In this document: in pieces, positions 1 through 10,445 of the stretch
Position numbering within the stretch: position 1 is the stretch's first letter
Layout of the letters: each line of letters begins with the position of its first letter
Source of the DNA: Neocallimastix lanati (nom. inval.)
Taxonomy: Eukaryota; Neocallimastigomycota; Neocallimastigomycetes; Neocallimastigales; Neocallimastigaceae
Assembly: GCA_016946835.1 (NCBI GenBank)
Contig: JACVTC010000114.1
Location: 1-22,500, forward strand
DNA length: 22,500 bases
Direction: 5' to 3'
Notes under the pieces: generated by a model
Database searches by the model: none
The model's input: only the letters and a program-made list of their open reading frames with translations
Told to the model about the DNA's origin: nothing
Program-made: the position numbers and the translations under genes

Positions 1-282
1 AGAATTAAATAAAAATAAAGTAAAGGAACACAAATTTTATTTATTTATTATTTTTATTTATTTATTTTATTAATTTTACTTGATGATATTTAAAAATTAG
101 TAGCAAAATTTACAACTATTTATACTTTTTTTCAAGGCATAAAAGTTGTTCTTGCCACTAAATTACATTTTATTTATTTTTTTTTTTATAAAAACTATTA
201 AATTTAAATTGATTTTTATAATTAATTATATAAAATTTAATTATAACAATATAAATAAAATACATTTATAATATTAATAAAA

Positions 283-337
<55 letters not shown>

Positions 338-835
338 TTATTTATTTAAAATATCTAAAATATTACTAATAAGAATTTATTTAATTGGCTATAATTTTTA
401 TTACAATCTGTTAAAATATTCAAATAAAAATAAAAATACTATTCTAATATAAAGGTTTTTAATAAAATAAAATATTTTTCAATATAAAATAAAACATTTC
501 GATATAAAATTTTATAATAAAAAGTTAAAATATAATATATAAATTTTTAATTATCAATATATAAAAATATTATTAATATAAATTTTCATTATTAATATAA
601 AAAAAAAATAAGATTTATTATTAATATTGCTAATATAAGTTTTAAATATATAAAAATATTACTTTTAATATAAGATTTAATATAAAAATCTAAAGTTTAA
701 TATAATTTTTGATTTAATTTTTGATCTTTGGATTTAAAAATTTATTAAAGTACAAAAATAATAATGTACACATAATGTATTAGAAATAAATCGTAGATTT
801 AATTAAGAATGCATTATTTAGTACATTCTTATCAT
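1..835. other. AT-rich non-coding flank left of element 1
   Basis: No open reading frame of note on either strand. It contains a 52-nt poly-T tract (284-335), an imperfect foldback at 97-162 (a TTAGTaGCAA...ACAACT arm against its complement ending in GCCACTAA), and a 7-bp inverted repeat AAGAATG/CATTCTT at 805-811 and 824-830 just before the insertion point. It may be more degraded retroelement sequence, but I could not find a convincing pair of LTR ends in it. Confidence 0.6.
284..335. repeat. poly-T homopolymer tract (52 nt)
   Basis: Uninterrupted run of T. Runs of 38-52 A or T also occur at 8467-8513, 8632-8670, 15038-15080 and 15660-15697, so this is a genome-wide habit rather than a gene feature. 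As a reverse-strand poly-A it could be the tail of a poly-A retroelement, but no element body is visible next to it. Confidence 0.9.
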
Positions 836-839
836 TGTT

Positions 840-1385
840 TGATGCAGTATTTAAATAAAAAGAGAATATTATCAAGAAATAAAATTAAATATAATAAATA
901 ATTAGTTAAATTATATATGTATATTATAATAATAAATAGTAATATAAAAATTATTAAATTTATTTAATTAGTTAATAGCCAATAGGATTTAATTTATAGT
1001 AAATTAGAAATTAGAAATATAAAAGAAAAATTATTATAATTCTTTAAAAAAAAAGGAGGTTTTTTTATTTGGAAAAAAATAGAGATAAAATTGGTTAAAA
1101 TAAATATATTTGGGGAATATATTTATTTATCAAAAATTTTAATAGTAATAAGTTAGTTAGAAATAAATAATTAATAAGATCTTTAATAACATTTTATTAT
1201 AAAATTTGTATTACGACATAAATAATTTAAATAAATAAATAAAACGACAAAACTATAATTTTTTTTATATTTTGTTTTAATATTAACGTGTATTGTAATT
1301 ATATATTTTTATATTAGAATATATTTTTATTTAATACAATCTTGCTAACCACAAAAACATTGATACTTATAAAAATAACGTATCA
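840..1385 (+). repeat. Element 1 left (5') LTR, 546 bp
   Basis: Starts TGATGCAG and ends AACGTATCA, giving TGAT/ATCA terminal inverted bases. It is repeated without a visible difference at 8777-9322. It contains a perfect 9-bp hairpin AAATATATT/AATATATTT around a TGGGG loop (1102-1124). A 6-bp inverted repeat TGATAC/GTATCA (1361-1366 and 1380-1385) forms its last 25 nt. Promoter and polyadenylation signals are presumably inside, but AT-richness prevents a secure call. Confidence 0.96.
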
Positions 1386-1390
1386 AAATT

Positions 1391-1408
1391 TGGCGCCCAA
1401 CGTGGGGG
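1391..1408 (+). promoter_or_regulatory. Element 1 primer binding site, tRNA-Lys type
   Basis: The 18-mer TGGCGCCCAACGTGGGGG lies 5 nt after the left LTR. It matches 17 of 18 bases of the known tRNA-Lys(1,2) primer site (complement of the tRNA 3' end including CCA), with only the last base different. It should prime minus-strand cDNA. The rest of the short leader to the gag start at 1549 is A/T-rich with no further feature seen. Confidence 0.93.
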
Positions 1409-1548
1409 GAAGCAAGATCAAATAAATTAATATGAAAATAATAAGAAAATTATAATTACAATATAATTATCATAATAGAATACTTTTTTTTATATATAAT
1501 CTTTCATTTATTTTTCTTTTTTTTATCAAGTAATTATTTTTTTTTACA

Positions 1549-2865
1549 ATGTTTGACGCTACTAAACTGCAAAGGAAGCTACCACATCTGGCTGATTATG
1601 GAAAAGATGTAGACAGCTGGATGACCGACTTTGTTAAGATAATGGAGCTTTATGATATAATGGAACCAAGGCGAATTTTTATTTGGGTAAAGGAAGCTGT
1701 GGAAGAAGATATTCAAGGAGCGTTACAATCATTGGTAGTCAGACGAGGGGATGAAATGAGATATCCCACATTTAAAGAAATTCAAAATACAATTGAAGAA
1801 CATTTGCACATTACAGAAAATGATAAATGTGCAGTTCTCAAAACAATACAAATAAATCAAGAAGAATCAATTAAAAAGTTTAATTACAGATATAAAAAAT
1901 TATATAATAAACTCAGTTTAGAATATAGAAGACTTATATCTGTAAAGGACTACACGAATGCTATTAGCTCCCGTGTATTTCCATGCTCAAGAGTTATGGT
2001 TGCAGAATGTGATACAATAAATGAGGCGTGCAAAATTGCAGAAGTAGCTGAGGAGACTGAAAAAGAAATAGTAAATATAAATCAAAGAAATGAAATTAAT
2101 AATATGAGGAATCATATTATGTTTACTCAGAATCAGCCGGATAATAGCTTACTAATGCGACATCCATTCTACGAAAACTTACAGTTAAATCAATTACCTA
2201 TGAACTATAATAATAATATATTCCAGGAAAGAAATAATTGGAATTTTAAATCTAGATTATGGAACAATAATAATAATTTCAGAAATTCAAATTATGTATA
2301 TCACATGAGTAATCCATATAATAATCTAAATTATTACTTGAATAATAAAAATGATATTAATAAAATGAACAATGGAAATTTTACAAATCGTTATAATAGT
2401 AGATTTAATTATAATAAATTTTGGCACAGTAATAATATTAATCAATATATGAATAATAATAACAAATATAATATGAACAATATGAATAATAATCAGCCAT
2501 CCAATGAAATAAGAGACAATAAGATGAATCATTATTTAAACAATTTGAACAACAATATTAATATAACAAATAATGATAAAGAACATGACAACCAAATGTT
2601 TAACAATAATAAATTTAATACAAATAATATGATTCAATCCTTTAATTATCAAAATGGAAATAATCGCAACAATGGGATAGAAAATAATAATGTCAGTAAT
2701 ACATTAGTAACTAATAAAAACTCAATTAACAACAATAATAACAACCATGTGAATTGTTACCGTTGCACAATGAATGGACATAGAGCTTCAGAATGTCCTT
2801 ATACATTTAAGCAATTGGCTGAATTGGAAGAAAAAGGATTGCTCAATAAACATTTAAACCAATAG
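1549..2865 (+). CDS. gag: Element 1 Gag (capsid-nucleocapsid)
   Basis: 438 residues; structural protein that packages the element RNA in cytoplasmic virus-like particles. Residues about 1-180 form a retrotransposon-Gag type helical domain. Its stretch around residues 100-165 (phenylalanine/tyrosine-rich KKFNYRYKKLY, then SVKDYTNAI, then ACKIAE) is matched in the Gag of element 2. Residues about 200-400 are a low-complexity Asn-rich region encoded by AAT/AAC. A single CCHC zinc knuckle follows: Cys403, Cys406, His411, Cys416, spacing C-x2-C-x4-H-x4-C, the RNA-binding nucleocapsid motif. The ATG at 1549 is the first in a long open frame and follows the primer site by 140 nt. The gene ends TAG at 2863-2865, six bases after a slippery heptamer, and overlaps the pol frame. 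Confidence 0.95.
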   Translation: MFDATKLQRKLPHLADYGKDVDSWMTDFVKIMELYDIMEPRRIFIWVKEAVEEDIQGALQSLVVRRGDEMRYPTFKEIQNTIEEHLHITENDKCAVLKTIQINQEESIKKFNYRYKKLYNKLSLEYRRLISVKDYTNAISSRVFPCSRVMVAECDTINEACKIAEVAEETEKEIVNINQRNEINNMRNHIMFTQNQPDNSLLMRHPFYENLQLNQLPMNYNNNIFQERNNWNFKSRLWNNNNNFRNSNYVYHMSNPYNNLNYYLNNKNDINKMNNGNFTNRYNSRFNYNKFWHSNNINQYMNNNNKYNMNNMNNNQPSNEIRDNKMNHYLNNLNNNINITNNDKEHDNQMFNNNKFNTNNMIQSFNYQNGNNRNNGIENNNVSNTLVTNKNSINNNNNNHVNCYRCTMNGHRASECPYTFKQLAELEEKGLLNKHLNQ

Positions 2866-2886
2866 ATGGGAGAAGGACAACTTCCA
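2853..2886 (+). promoter_or_regulatory. Element 1 -1 ribosomal frameshift site (TTTAAAC)
   Basis: The gag-frame codons CAT TTA AAC create T TTA AAC at 2853-2859, a textbook X XXY YYZ heptamer, with the gag TAG one codon later. A -1 slip leads into the frame at 2859, which has no stop up to the conserved Pol domains and runs to 7412. After a 7-nt spacer a modest hairpin is possible at 2867-2886 (TGG...AAG / CTTCCA with a 3-nt bulge). The site and frames are seen directly; the function is inferred from the family. Confidence 0.88.
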
Positions 2887-2968
2887 TTAACCAAACCAAT
2901 AAAATAATATTCAAAAATAATGACTCATATAATAATAATAATAAAACAATGTTCAAAAATAATGACTC

Positions 2969-3006
<38 letters not shown>

Positions 3007-6000
3007 TAATGACAATGGTGGACGATCAAACAATATTACCTATAATTAATAATAATATTAAAGAAAAACAAAAATGTAATGACCTTAATATAAACAATAA
3101 TAGTAACACTACACAAAATACATTAAATAGACCAATTGAAATTATAGCAGCCGCTACTCGAAATTCAAGAAATAAATTAAACAAACATAATGAAAAGCCA
3201 TACAATAGAAAGGAAGTGAGATTTAATTTAAAGGACAATCCAAAACCAATACAAACGGCAGCTATGAGTCATAATAATATTAATAATAATACTAGTGATA
3301 ATAAAATTAGTACTAATAATAGTATTAATAATAATTATAATAATAATATTAATAATAAAAATAATATCGATTATAGTAATACAAATGCTAATAATAATTA
3401 TAATAATATTAATAATCATAAGAATAATAAGAATAATGAATATGAAAACAATAATAAGAATAATAATAATAAAATTAATCATAATATACACAATTATAAC
3501 GATAATGCGAATAATGATAATAAAAATAATAATACTATAGATAATTATAATAGTAATAATGATTTTAATGAAAATAAGGAAAATAATACTTACGACTATT
3601 TTAAAGAAAATACTGTCACCAATAATAATGATAATACTCATAACAATACAAGCAATACCCAAAGGGTTGAACGAGAAGATATAGAACCTAATGAAGATGT
3701 AATTATGATAGAAGAATCTGAAGATGATGAAGATAATGATGCTGATAAAGAAAATTATAACTCTAAAAATTATAATAATATTTTACCTGGTAGATCTAAG
3801 AATTTTAATAATATAATTAAGGAAAACCCGGATATGGTCTCTAATAGTGAAAATCGTAAAACAGAAAAACTAGAATATCTTGATCCTTCCTTTATAACAG
3901 AGAAAAATATTCGAAATGTTAAAGGTAAAAATAGGGAAGAAAAAATCAAAGATATAAAAAATAAAGCTAAGAAAATAAATACCGACATTGAGCAAAGTGA
4001 AACTTCTTTTAAGAAACCTGAAAAACACATCAAACTTATGGAAAAATTTGGTGATTATTATATTCAAGATTTAATAAAAGAAATTGCATCAACTGATGTA
4101 ATAACAAAATTAGTTTACCTTTTAGATCTTTTTCCAAAATTCCGTACAGAATTTTTAAAAGCTTTAAAATTAGCGCCTAAACAAACAATAACAAATGTGA
4201 TGACGGTTATCACAAAACATAAAATAATTAAAGTTTGCGGTAAAGTAGAAAATAATGACTGTGAAATATTTTTAGATACGTGTGCTAGTGTCAACTTTAT
4301 CACACGTTCTGCTTTAAATAAATTAAAAATCAACAAACCTTCTATTGGTAGAATTTCTGAAACAATATTTCAAGCGTACTCTAATTCTTCAACAGAGAGT
4401 GATATCTATGACTTACAGATTTCTATTGGTAGTAAAACTTTTAATGAATATTTCAGAGTAATAGAAAAGGATGATATTTTCGATATCTTAATTGGTGTTG
4501 ATTCTCTAAAGAATAATAGATTTGATATTAACTTAGTAGATGATACTTTATATTATATTGATGAAAATAATAATTACATTAAACTAGCAGATCTATTTTA
4601 TGATATCAAGCTTAATAATACTTACAAGGATGATGAGGATATAGAAAAACATCAAAATACAAAATCTGAACCTTTTTTATTAACAATTACAGTTACCAAT
4701 GATAAAGAAATTACGAACACTAATGAATTACCTAACACGAAAGAACATTTAATTAACGAAATAATATCTTCTGTTCCTAATAAATTTAAAAATAAAATTA
4801 GTAAATTATTTTTTAAATTTAAAAATGTAGTTGCAATTAAAACAGGTGATTTAGGAAGGTCAAAATTATTACCTCACAGGATTGAATTAATTCCAAAATC
4901 TTCACCCATAAAGTTAAAAGCTTACCGTTTATCCAAAGCGCAAACAAAAGCTCTAAAGGAAATTTTGATTAAGCTAATAGAAAACAAACTAATAGAGCCA
5001 TCCTACTCTTCATGGGCATTTCCAGTAGTACTAGTTCCAAAGAAAAACGGCGACTGGAGAATGTGTGTCGACTTTAGGGCTTTAAACAATATAACTATTA
5101 AGGATTCCTATGCTTTGCCCTTAATTGATGACATATTAATGTTTATTGGAAAGAACGCTAAAATACTCTCTACTATTGATCTTTTTTCTGGTTATCATCA
5201 GGTTCCAATGAATCCTGATGATAAAGATAAAACAACATTCACAACGATGTTTGGAAACTATAAATTTTGTGTGATGCCGTTTGGGCTATGTAATGCACCG
5301 GCTACATTTCAACGTGAAATGAACCGGATTTTTTTTGACTTGATTGGAGTATGCTTATTTGTTTACATTGACGATTTAGTAATATTTTCTGACTCAATTG
5401 AATCACACATTACTCATCTTACTAAAGTATTCCAAATCCTAGCAGACAATGGTTTGAAAATAAACTTAGAAAAATGTTCTTTTTTCAAAGAAGAAGTAGT
5501 CCTTCTTGGTCATGTATTATCCACAAAAGGTATTGCCCCGATTCCTGATAAGATTAAAGTTATAATTAACTGGCTACCCCCTAAAAATATCACTCAACTT
5601 AAATCATTTTTGGGAGCTGTTGGTTATTATCGGAAATTTATTAAAAATTTTGCTCAGATTGCAAATCCTCTGTTTAACCTCTTAAAGAAAGATGTACCGT
5701 ATGAATGGTCCGAAAAGTGCAACATAGCCTTTGAAAAATTAAAAATGTCACTAACGGTTGCCCCTATTTTAACTCCTCCTGATTATTCTAAACCATTTAT
5801 TATCCGAACAGATGCTTCCAGAGATGGACTTGGTGGAGTACTTCTCCAAACAAATGAAAATTCAATTGAAATCCCCATATATTTTGAAAGTAGAACTCTT
5901 TCCGCTGCTGAATCTAATTATAGTGTTACTGATTTAGAAGGCAAAGCAATATTTCATTGTGTTAAAAAATTTAAACCCTATTTTAGTGGAAGCCCTTTTA

Positions 6001-7412
6001 CCACTATCGTTTATACAGACCATAAACCCTTGGTTAGTATATTTGCTAATAGAGAGCCTTCAAATAATCGCCACCTTAAATGGGTTACTGAACTATCAAT
6101 ATTAAATGTTCAAGTCCAATTTCAAGAGGGGAAGAAGAACGTTATTGCTGACGCTTTATCTAGGTTACCTACAAAAGAAATACATGAAAATAAAGAAATA
6201 TTAAATGCATTAGTAAACAATGATGTTTTATCCAATAATAGCAATGATAGTATAAATAAATTTATGAATGAATTTATAAATAAGAGAATTATAAATATTG
6301 ATGGTGTGGAATATCTTAAACAAGGAGAACAACTGAGAAGAATAGTTCACAACAAAGAAGAGAAGCAAAAATTAATCGAAGAAGCCCATGGTCTAGGCCA
6401 TGAAGGAGCTTATAAAACTTATAGCAGACTGAAGAGGGATTACTACTGGGGAAATATGAAAAAAGATATACAAATACTAATAAAATGTTGTCACAAGTGT
6501 CAAACTTGTCGACCACAAAAATTAAATAAATATACTGAAAATATTGCAACTGTACCTGAATATCCTTTCTCAAGAGTTGGGTTGGATCTAATAGGACCGT
6601 TACCTATAACAAATAAAGGTAATAGATATATAATTGTATTAGTAGATTATCTTACCAAATGGGTGGAAGCAGAACCCTTACAATCTGCCGAATCTCAAGA
6701 TGTAATAAATTTTCTCAAGAAAATATTTGCACGACATGGTGTTCCTGAAATTTTAGTTACTGACAATGGTCCACAGTTTACTTCCGATAAGACAAAAGCA
6801 TTTTTGGACCTTAACGACATTTATGTAAATTATGTAGCAACCTATCACCCCTCGTCTAATGGAGAAGTAGAAAACAGAAATAGGGAAATAGGTAAGTATC
6901 TCAGGTTACTCGGAGAAGAGGATTCGCAGTGGGACGAAACACTTTATAGTGCTCTTTGGGCTTTAAGAACGTGCAAGAATGAAGTTACGAAACACAGCAG
7001 CTTTGAATTGTTGTATGGTCGGAGAGACTTACAACCATTCGAACTCACTGTTAATGTCGAATCCAAAAATGACTGGGAAGACGAAGAAGAATTTTGGCTG
7101 AGGAAATTTATTAACCATGACCGTTGGATCCGTGAAGCAATAAAGAACATTGAAACAGCAAACAAGTTGTGGGAAGATCGTAGAAAACAAATAAAAAGAA
7201 TGAGAGCAAAGTATAAGCCAGGTGATCTTGTTTTGGTCAAATTGTTCAACAGAAAGAAGCTGGATCCGTTTTTCACAGGCCCACTAAAGATCGTAAAACA
7301 AGAGTTCAATACAGTAACAGTTTGCGATCCAGTAACTGGGGAAGTTGCTGATAGGAACATTCATTTAAAAAACATTATTCCATATTTCACAGAATTGAAT
7401 TTAGAAGAATAA
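2859..7412 (+). CDS. pol: Element 1 Pol: protease, reverse transcriptase, RNase H, integrase
   Basis: Open from the frameshift site; the first in-frame ATG is at 2949 and residues below count from it (1487 aa). Residues 1-240 are an Asn-rich linker, then an acidic patch. The aspartic protease (about 425-535) has active-site D443-T-C and a later ILIGVDSL strand; Cys replaces the usual Gly. RT (about 645-835) has VPKKNGDWRMCVDFR, LFSGYHQ, MPFGLCNAPATFQ and the catalytic box Y806-I-D-D809. RNase H (about 950-1070) starts at TDAS (D955), then DLEGKA, YTDHKPL and DALSRLP. Integrase has a zinc-binding HHCC (H1147, H1151, C1181, C1184), the catalytic triad D1213-x58-D1272-x35-E1308, and a GPY/F module near 1444 (FTGPLKIV). 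No chromodomain and no envelope gene follow. It is expected to be cleaved by its own protease and to copy and integrate the element. The frame is intact. Confidence 0.97.
2910..2986 (+). repeat. In-frame 42-bp tandem duplication in the gag-pol linker
   Basis: A 35-nt stretch beginning TTCAAAAATAATGACTCA at 2910 recurs exactly at 2952, 42 nt later, followed by an AAT microsatellite. The shift is a multiple of three, so the frame is kept. The second copy begins right after the first in-frame ATG (2949). Confidence 0.92.
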
Positions 7413-7430
7413 GGATACATATATATATAC

Positions 7431-7497
7431 AAAAAAAATAAAAAAAAAAAAATAAAAAAAAAAAAAAAAAATAAAAAAAAAAAAAAAAAAAATAAAA

Positions 7498-7543
<46 letters not shown>

Positions 7544-7589
7544 AAAATAAAAATAAAAAAAAAATAAAAATAAAAATAAAAAAAAAAAA

Positions 7590-7632
<43 letters not shown>
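7431..7632 (+). repeat. A-rich tract with spaced single Ts
   Basis: About 200 nt of A interrupted only by single T, often as AAAAAT units. It lies just after the pol stop codon. It looks like slippage-expanded poly-A. Confidence 0.93.
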
Positions 7633-7634
<2 letters not shown>

Positions 7635-7753
7635 ATAATAATAATAATAATAATTATATATAAGAACTGATTATATTAGATATAATAATAAAATATATAA
7701 ACATAGATAGTATAGATAGTATAATTAACTATAATATAGACAATATAACGTAA

Positions 7754-7985
7754 TAGATAGTATAATAATATAAATATTATATATTGAGTAAAATAATAAA
7801 ATATTGATAATATAACAAATAGATAGTATAATAATATAAATATTATATATTGAGTAAAATAATAAAATATTGATAATATAACAAATAGATAGTATAATAA
7901 TATAAATATTATATATTGAGTAAAATAATAAAATATAGATGAAATAACAAAAAGATAGTATAATAATATATATTATTAACTAAAA
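7754..7985 (+). repeat. 66-bp tandem repeat, about 3.5 copies
   Basis: The unit begins TAGATAGTATAATAATATAA. Copies start at 7754, 7820 and 7886, with a diverged fourth from 7952. The spacing is exactly 66 bp each time. The first three copies are almost identical, so the array is young. It lies in the 3' non-coding part of element 1. Confidence 0.92.
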
Positions 7986-8408
7986 TAACAAAATAGATAG
8001 TATTATAATATAAAATAATATGAATGTTATAGATAGATATAATAATATAATAATATACAAAAATAATAATAGTATATATTTTAAAACCATAGGTTCAACA
8101 CTAAATTAAGACATTGATTCAAAAGATTATTTTATTTTATTTTTTTTTTTAATTATAATTTTATTTGGATAATAATGATTATAATACATATTAATGATAA
8201 TTAAAAAAATACATGGCGAAAAGAAAATAATGTGAACATAATGAGATTTGACAAAGAAATTTGACGTTATAAATTCTAAATTATACGATATTTCCAAATA
8301 TATATATATTTATATAACAAATGGTAACAATGAAATTAAATCAATTAATAAAAATAATAATTGAATGTAATTATCAATTTAAATATGTAATCATCAATTT
8401 AAATATAT

Positions 8409-8448
<40 letters not shown>

Positions 8449-8464
8449 TAATATACATACCTAA

Positions 8465-8515
<51 letters not shown>

Positions 8516-8625
8516 CCATGAATAAGACATTTACATTGATAAACTTCACATGTTCAATGAATTAATAATTGACCAATAAAATAATAATAATTCATATAAA
8601 ATTTTTTTTTGAACAAAGATTAATT

Positions 8626-8671
<46 letters not shown>

Positions 8672-8701
8672 AACAAACTAGCAAATTTAAATGGATTTAT
8701 A

Positions 8702-8736
<35 letters not shown>

Positions 8737-8737
8737 G

Positions 8738-8776
8738 GACTTCAAGGGACGAAGTCTAGGCTAAGCGGGGGCGTCT
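8738..8776 (+). promoter_or_regulatory. Element 1 polypurine tract with preceding hairpin
   Basis: The G-rich AGCGGGGGCGTCT ends at the right LTR and is the likely plus-strand primer. Element 2 has a similar tract (AGAGGGGGCATCA) in the same place; the shared core is GGGGGCRTC. Just before it a perfect 6-bp hairpin GACTTC/GAAGTC (8738-8743 and 8751-8756) stands out in AT-rich surroundings. Confidence 0.78.
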
Positions 8777-9322
8777 TGATGCAGTATTTAAATAAAAAGA
8801 GAATATTATCAAGAAATAAAATTAAATATAATAAATAATTAGTTAAATTATATATGTATATTATAATAATAAATAGTAATATAAAAATTATTAAATTTAT
8901 TTAATTAGTTAATAGCCAATAGGATTTAATTTATAGTAAATTAGAAATTAGAAATATAAAAGAAAAATTATTATAATTCTTTAAAAAAAAAGGAGGTTTT
9001 TTTATTTGGAAAAAAATAGAGATAAAATTGGTTAAAATAAATATATTTGGGGAATATATTTATTTATCAAAAATTTTAATAGTAATAAGTTAGTTAGAAA
9101 TAAATAATTAATAAGATCTTTAATAACATTTTATTATAAAATTTGTATTACGACATAAATAATTTAAATAAATAAATAAAACGACAAAACTATAATTTTT
9201 TTTATATTTTGTTTTAATATTAACGTGTATTGTAATTATATATTTTTATATTAGAATATATTTTTATTTAATACAATCTTGCTAACCACAAAAACATTGA
9301 TACTTATAAAAATAACGTATCA
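8777..9322 (+). repeat. Element 1 right (3') LTR, 546 bp
   Basis: Same length and, by eye, same sequence as 840-1385, from TGATGCAG to GTATCA. It is followed at once by TGTT, the target duplication. Confidence 0.96.
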
Positions 9323-9377
9323 TGTTTTGTAAGAAATTGATATAAATTTTTATAATTTATTTCTATTTCTTATTAAT

Positions 9378-10028
9378 TGTTAAAGTTTTAGGATAATTTG
9401 GTCTTAACGATTAGGTCAAGATGCCAAATTATAGTAATTAATTAATAATTTAAATTTACTCTTTTTTAAAACATATTGTTATTAGTAAATTTTATAATTA
9501 AGTTTTTATTTAAAATATAAATTTTATTTAATCTTAATAATATTTTATTACATTATTATTTTATATAATTATTACTATAATTTAAATTACAATAATCCTA
9601 CAAAGGATTAATCAAAGAATTTAAACATGTATTTATATAAAATAATTAATTATTAAAATATTAATTATTAATATGAATATGTAAATAATATTAATATAAG
9701 TTTGATATTGATAATATAAAGTTAGATAATAATATAAATATTTAATATAAATAAAATATAAGAATCAAATATTGCTAAATATTATATTTTATAATTAAAA
9801 TATAATATGTAGAAATTAATTTAATGACAATCACGTGTTTACATTATTTAATATATATTAAATTCAATATGTTAATAATATTTAGTAATTAGTTGGCCTA
9901 GACTAATTCCTAAATATTTTAATAATAATTATTATAATATTAATTATTAATATTGAAATTCAAATAACTGAATTATTGAAATTGAAATTGAAATTGAATT
10001 AAATGGAAATTCAATTATTATCTTAACA
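9378..10028 (+). repeat. Solo LTR A, 651 bp, with TTAAT target duplication
   Basis: Starts TGTTAAAG and ends CTTAACA (TGTTAA/TTAACA inverted tips), flanked by TTAAT at 9373-9377 and 10029-10033. It is about 98% like LTR B by eye. It has a perfect tip hairpin ATAATTTGG/CCAAATTAT (9393-9401, 9424-9432) and a 16-bp hairpin with one mismatch at 9877-9918. No internal element sequence follows, so it is the product of LTR-LTR recombination of a third family. It sits exactly at the base of the R1 tip hairpin. Confidence 0.92.
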
Positions 10029-10247
10029 TTAATTAATAATTATTTCATAATTATTATTCTTTAAAAAAATTTATTTCATTTAAAAACAATTATACCAATT
10101 AATGTATTAATTGTTATATGAAAAAATGTATTTAATATAACTTCTGTATTATTTCATAGAAAAAATGTATTTAATAAAATTTCTGCATTATTTTATCCTT
10201 CTCTTTTTTATCCTTTTTCTTTTTAATTCTTTTAGTTATTAAAATCG

Positions 10248-10385
10248 GTTATTAAAGTTTTTCCGATTAATTATAATTGGTTTTATTTAATAACACGATG
10301 ATCAATAAGTATAGATTATTGATCAAAAACTTTCCAGTTTTTTCTTCTAATCTTTTTCTGGAAAGAATCATTGTTAAGATTAGAA
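10248..10385 (+). other. Structured module of R1 (stems plus pseudoknot)
   Basis: P1 GTTATTAAA/TTTAATAAC (10248-10256, 10286-10294) encloses P2 CCGATTA/TAATTGG (10263-10269, 10274-10280, one G-U). P3 is GATCAATA/TATTGATC (10300-10307, 10317-10324). P4 is CTTTCCAG/CTGGAAAG (10330-10337, 10358-10365). Its loop TTCTAATCTT (10345-10354) is fully complementary to AAGATTAGAA (10376-10385), which would make an H-type pseudoknot. The same arrangement with different stem sequences is found at 13216-13364. Whether it acts as RNA is inferred. Not a known ribozyme as far as I can see. Confidence 0.7.
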
Positions 10386-10408
10386 AAATACATTTATTTT
10401 TGTAAAAA

Positions 10409-10445
10409 TATAAATAGCTGTTGATTTTCGTCTTTAGAAAATCAA
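10409..10445 (+). promoter_or_regulatory. R1 TATA box and downstream hairpin
   Basis: TATAAATA at 10409-10416, then the perfect 9-bp hairpin TTGATTTTC/GAAAATCAA (10421-10429, 10437-10445), followed by GAGTTATTATT. R3 and R4 have the same GAGTTATTATT after a hairpin in the same place. This looks like an LTR promoter with the start of the R region folded. Confidence 0.6.

Larger units (their letters stand above)
7413..8776 (+). other. Element 1 3' non-coding region between pol and right LTR
   Basis: About 1.36 kb without a credible gene. It contains an A-rich tract broken by single Ts (7431-7632), an AAT microsatellite (7631-7652), 66-bp tandem repeats (7754-7985), another AAT microsatellite (8410-8446), two pure poly-A runs (8467-8513, 8632-8670), an AT dinucleotide run and a T tract (8700-8735), then the polypurine tract. 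No envelope-like or other extra protein is encoded. Such a long spacer is unusual beside element 2, where pol is only 23 nt from the LTR. Confidence 0.85.
840..9322 (+). mobile_element. Element 1: complete Ty3/gypsy LTR retrotransposon
   Basis: About 8.5 kb. The order is LTR, primer binding site, gag, pol (PR-RT-RH-IN), long A-rich non-coding stretch, polypurine tract, LTR. Domain order with integrase after RNase H is diagnostic of Ty3/gypsy. The two 546-bp LTRs look identical by eye and both coding frames are intact, so the copy is young and may be mobile. A 4-bp direct repeat TGTT flanks it (836-839 and 9323-9326). It could be read as a 5-bp TGTTT if the LTR begins at GATG, but TG...CA ends favour 4 bp. 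The insertion lies 4 bp inside the start of the LTR-like relic that continues at 9323. Confidence 0.96.

Noticed and set aside
81-834. Possible further solo LTR with TGATGATATT...CTTATCA ends
   Set aside because: No target duplication at either possible start and no second copy in the window.
3228-3662. Reverse-strand and alternate-frame Ile-rich frames over the Asn-rich part of element 1 pol
   Set aside because: Shadows of AAT repeats; no domain, and the true frame is clearly pol.
8321-8413. Short + strand frame starting ATGGTAACAATG in the element 1 spacer
   Set aside because: About 30 residues, low complexity, no recognisable motif.
7413-8776. An envelope gene after pol of element 1
   Set aside because: No open frame of useful length, no signal or membrane segment; only repeats.
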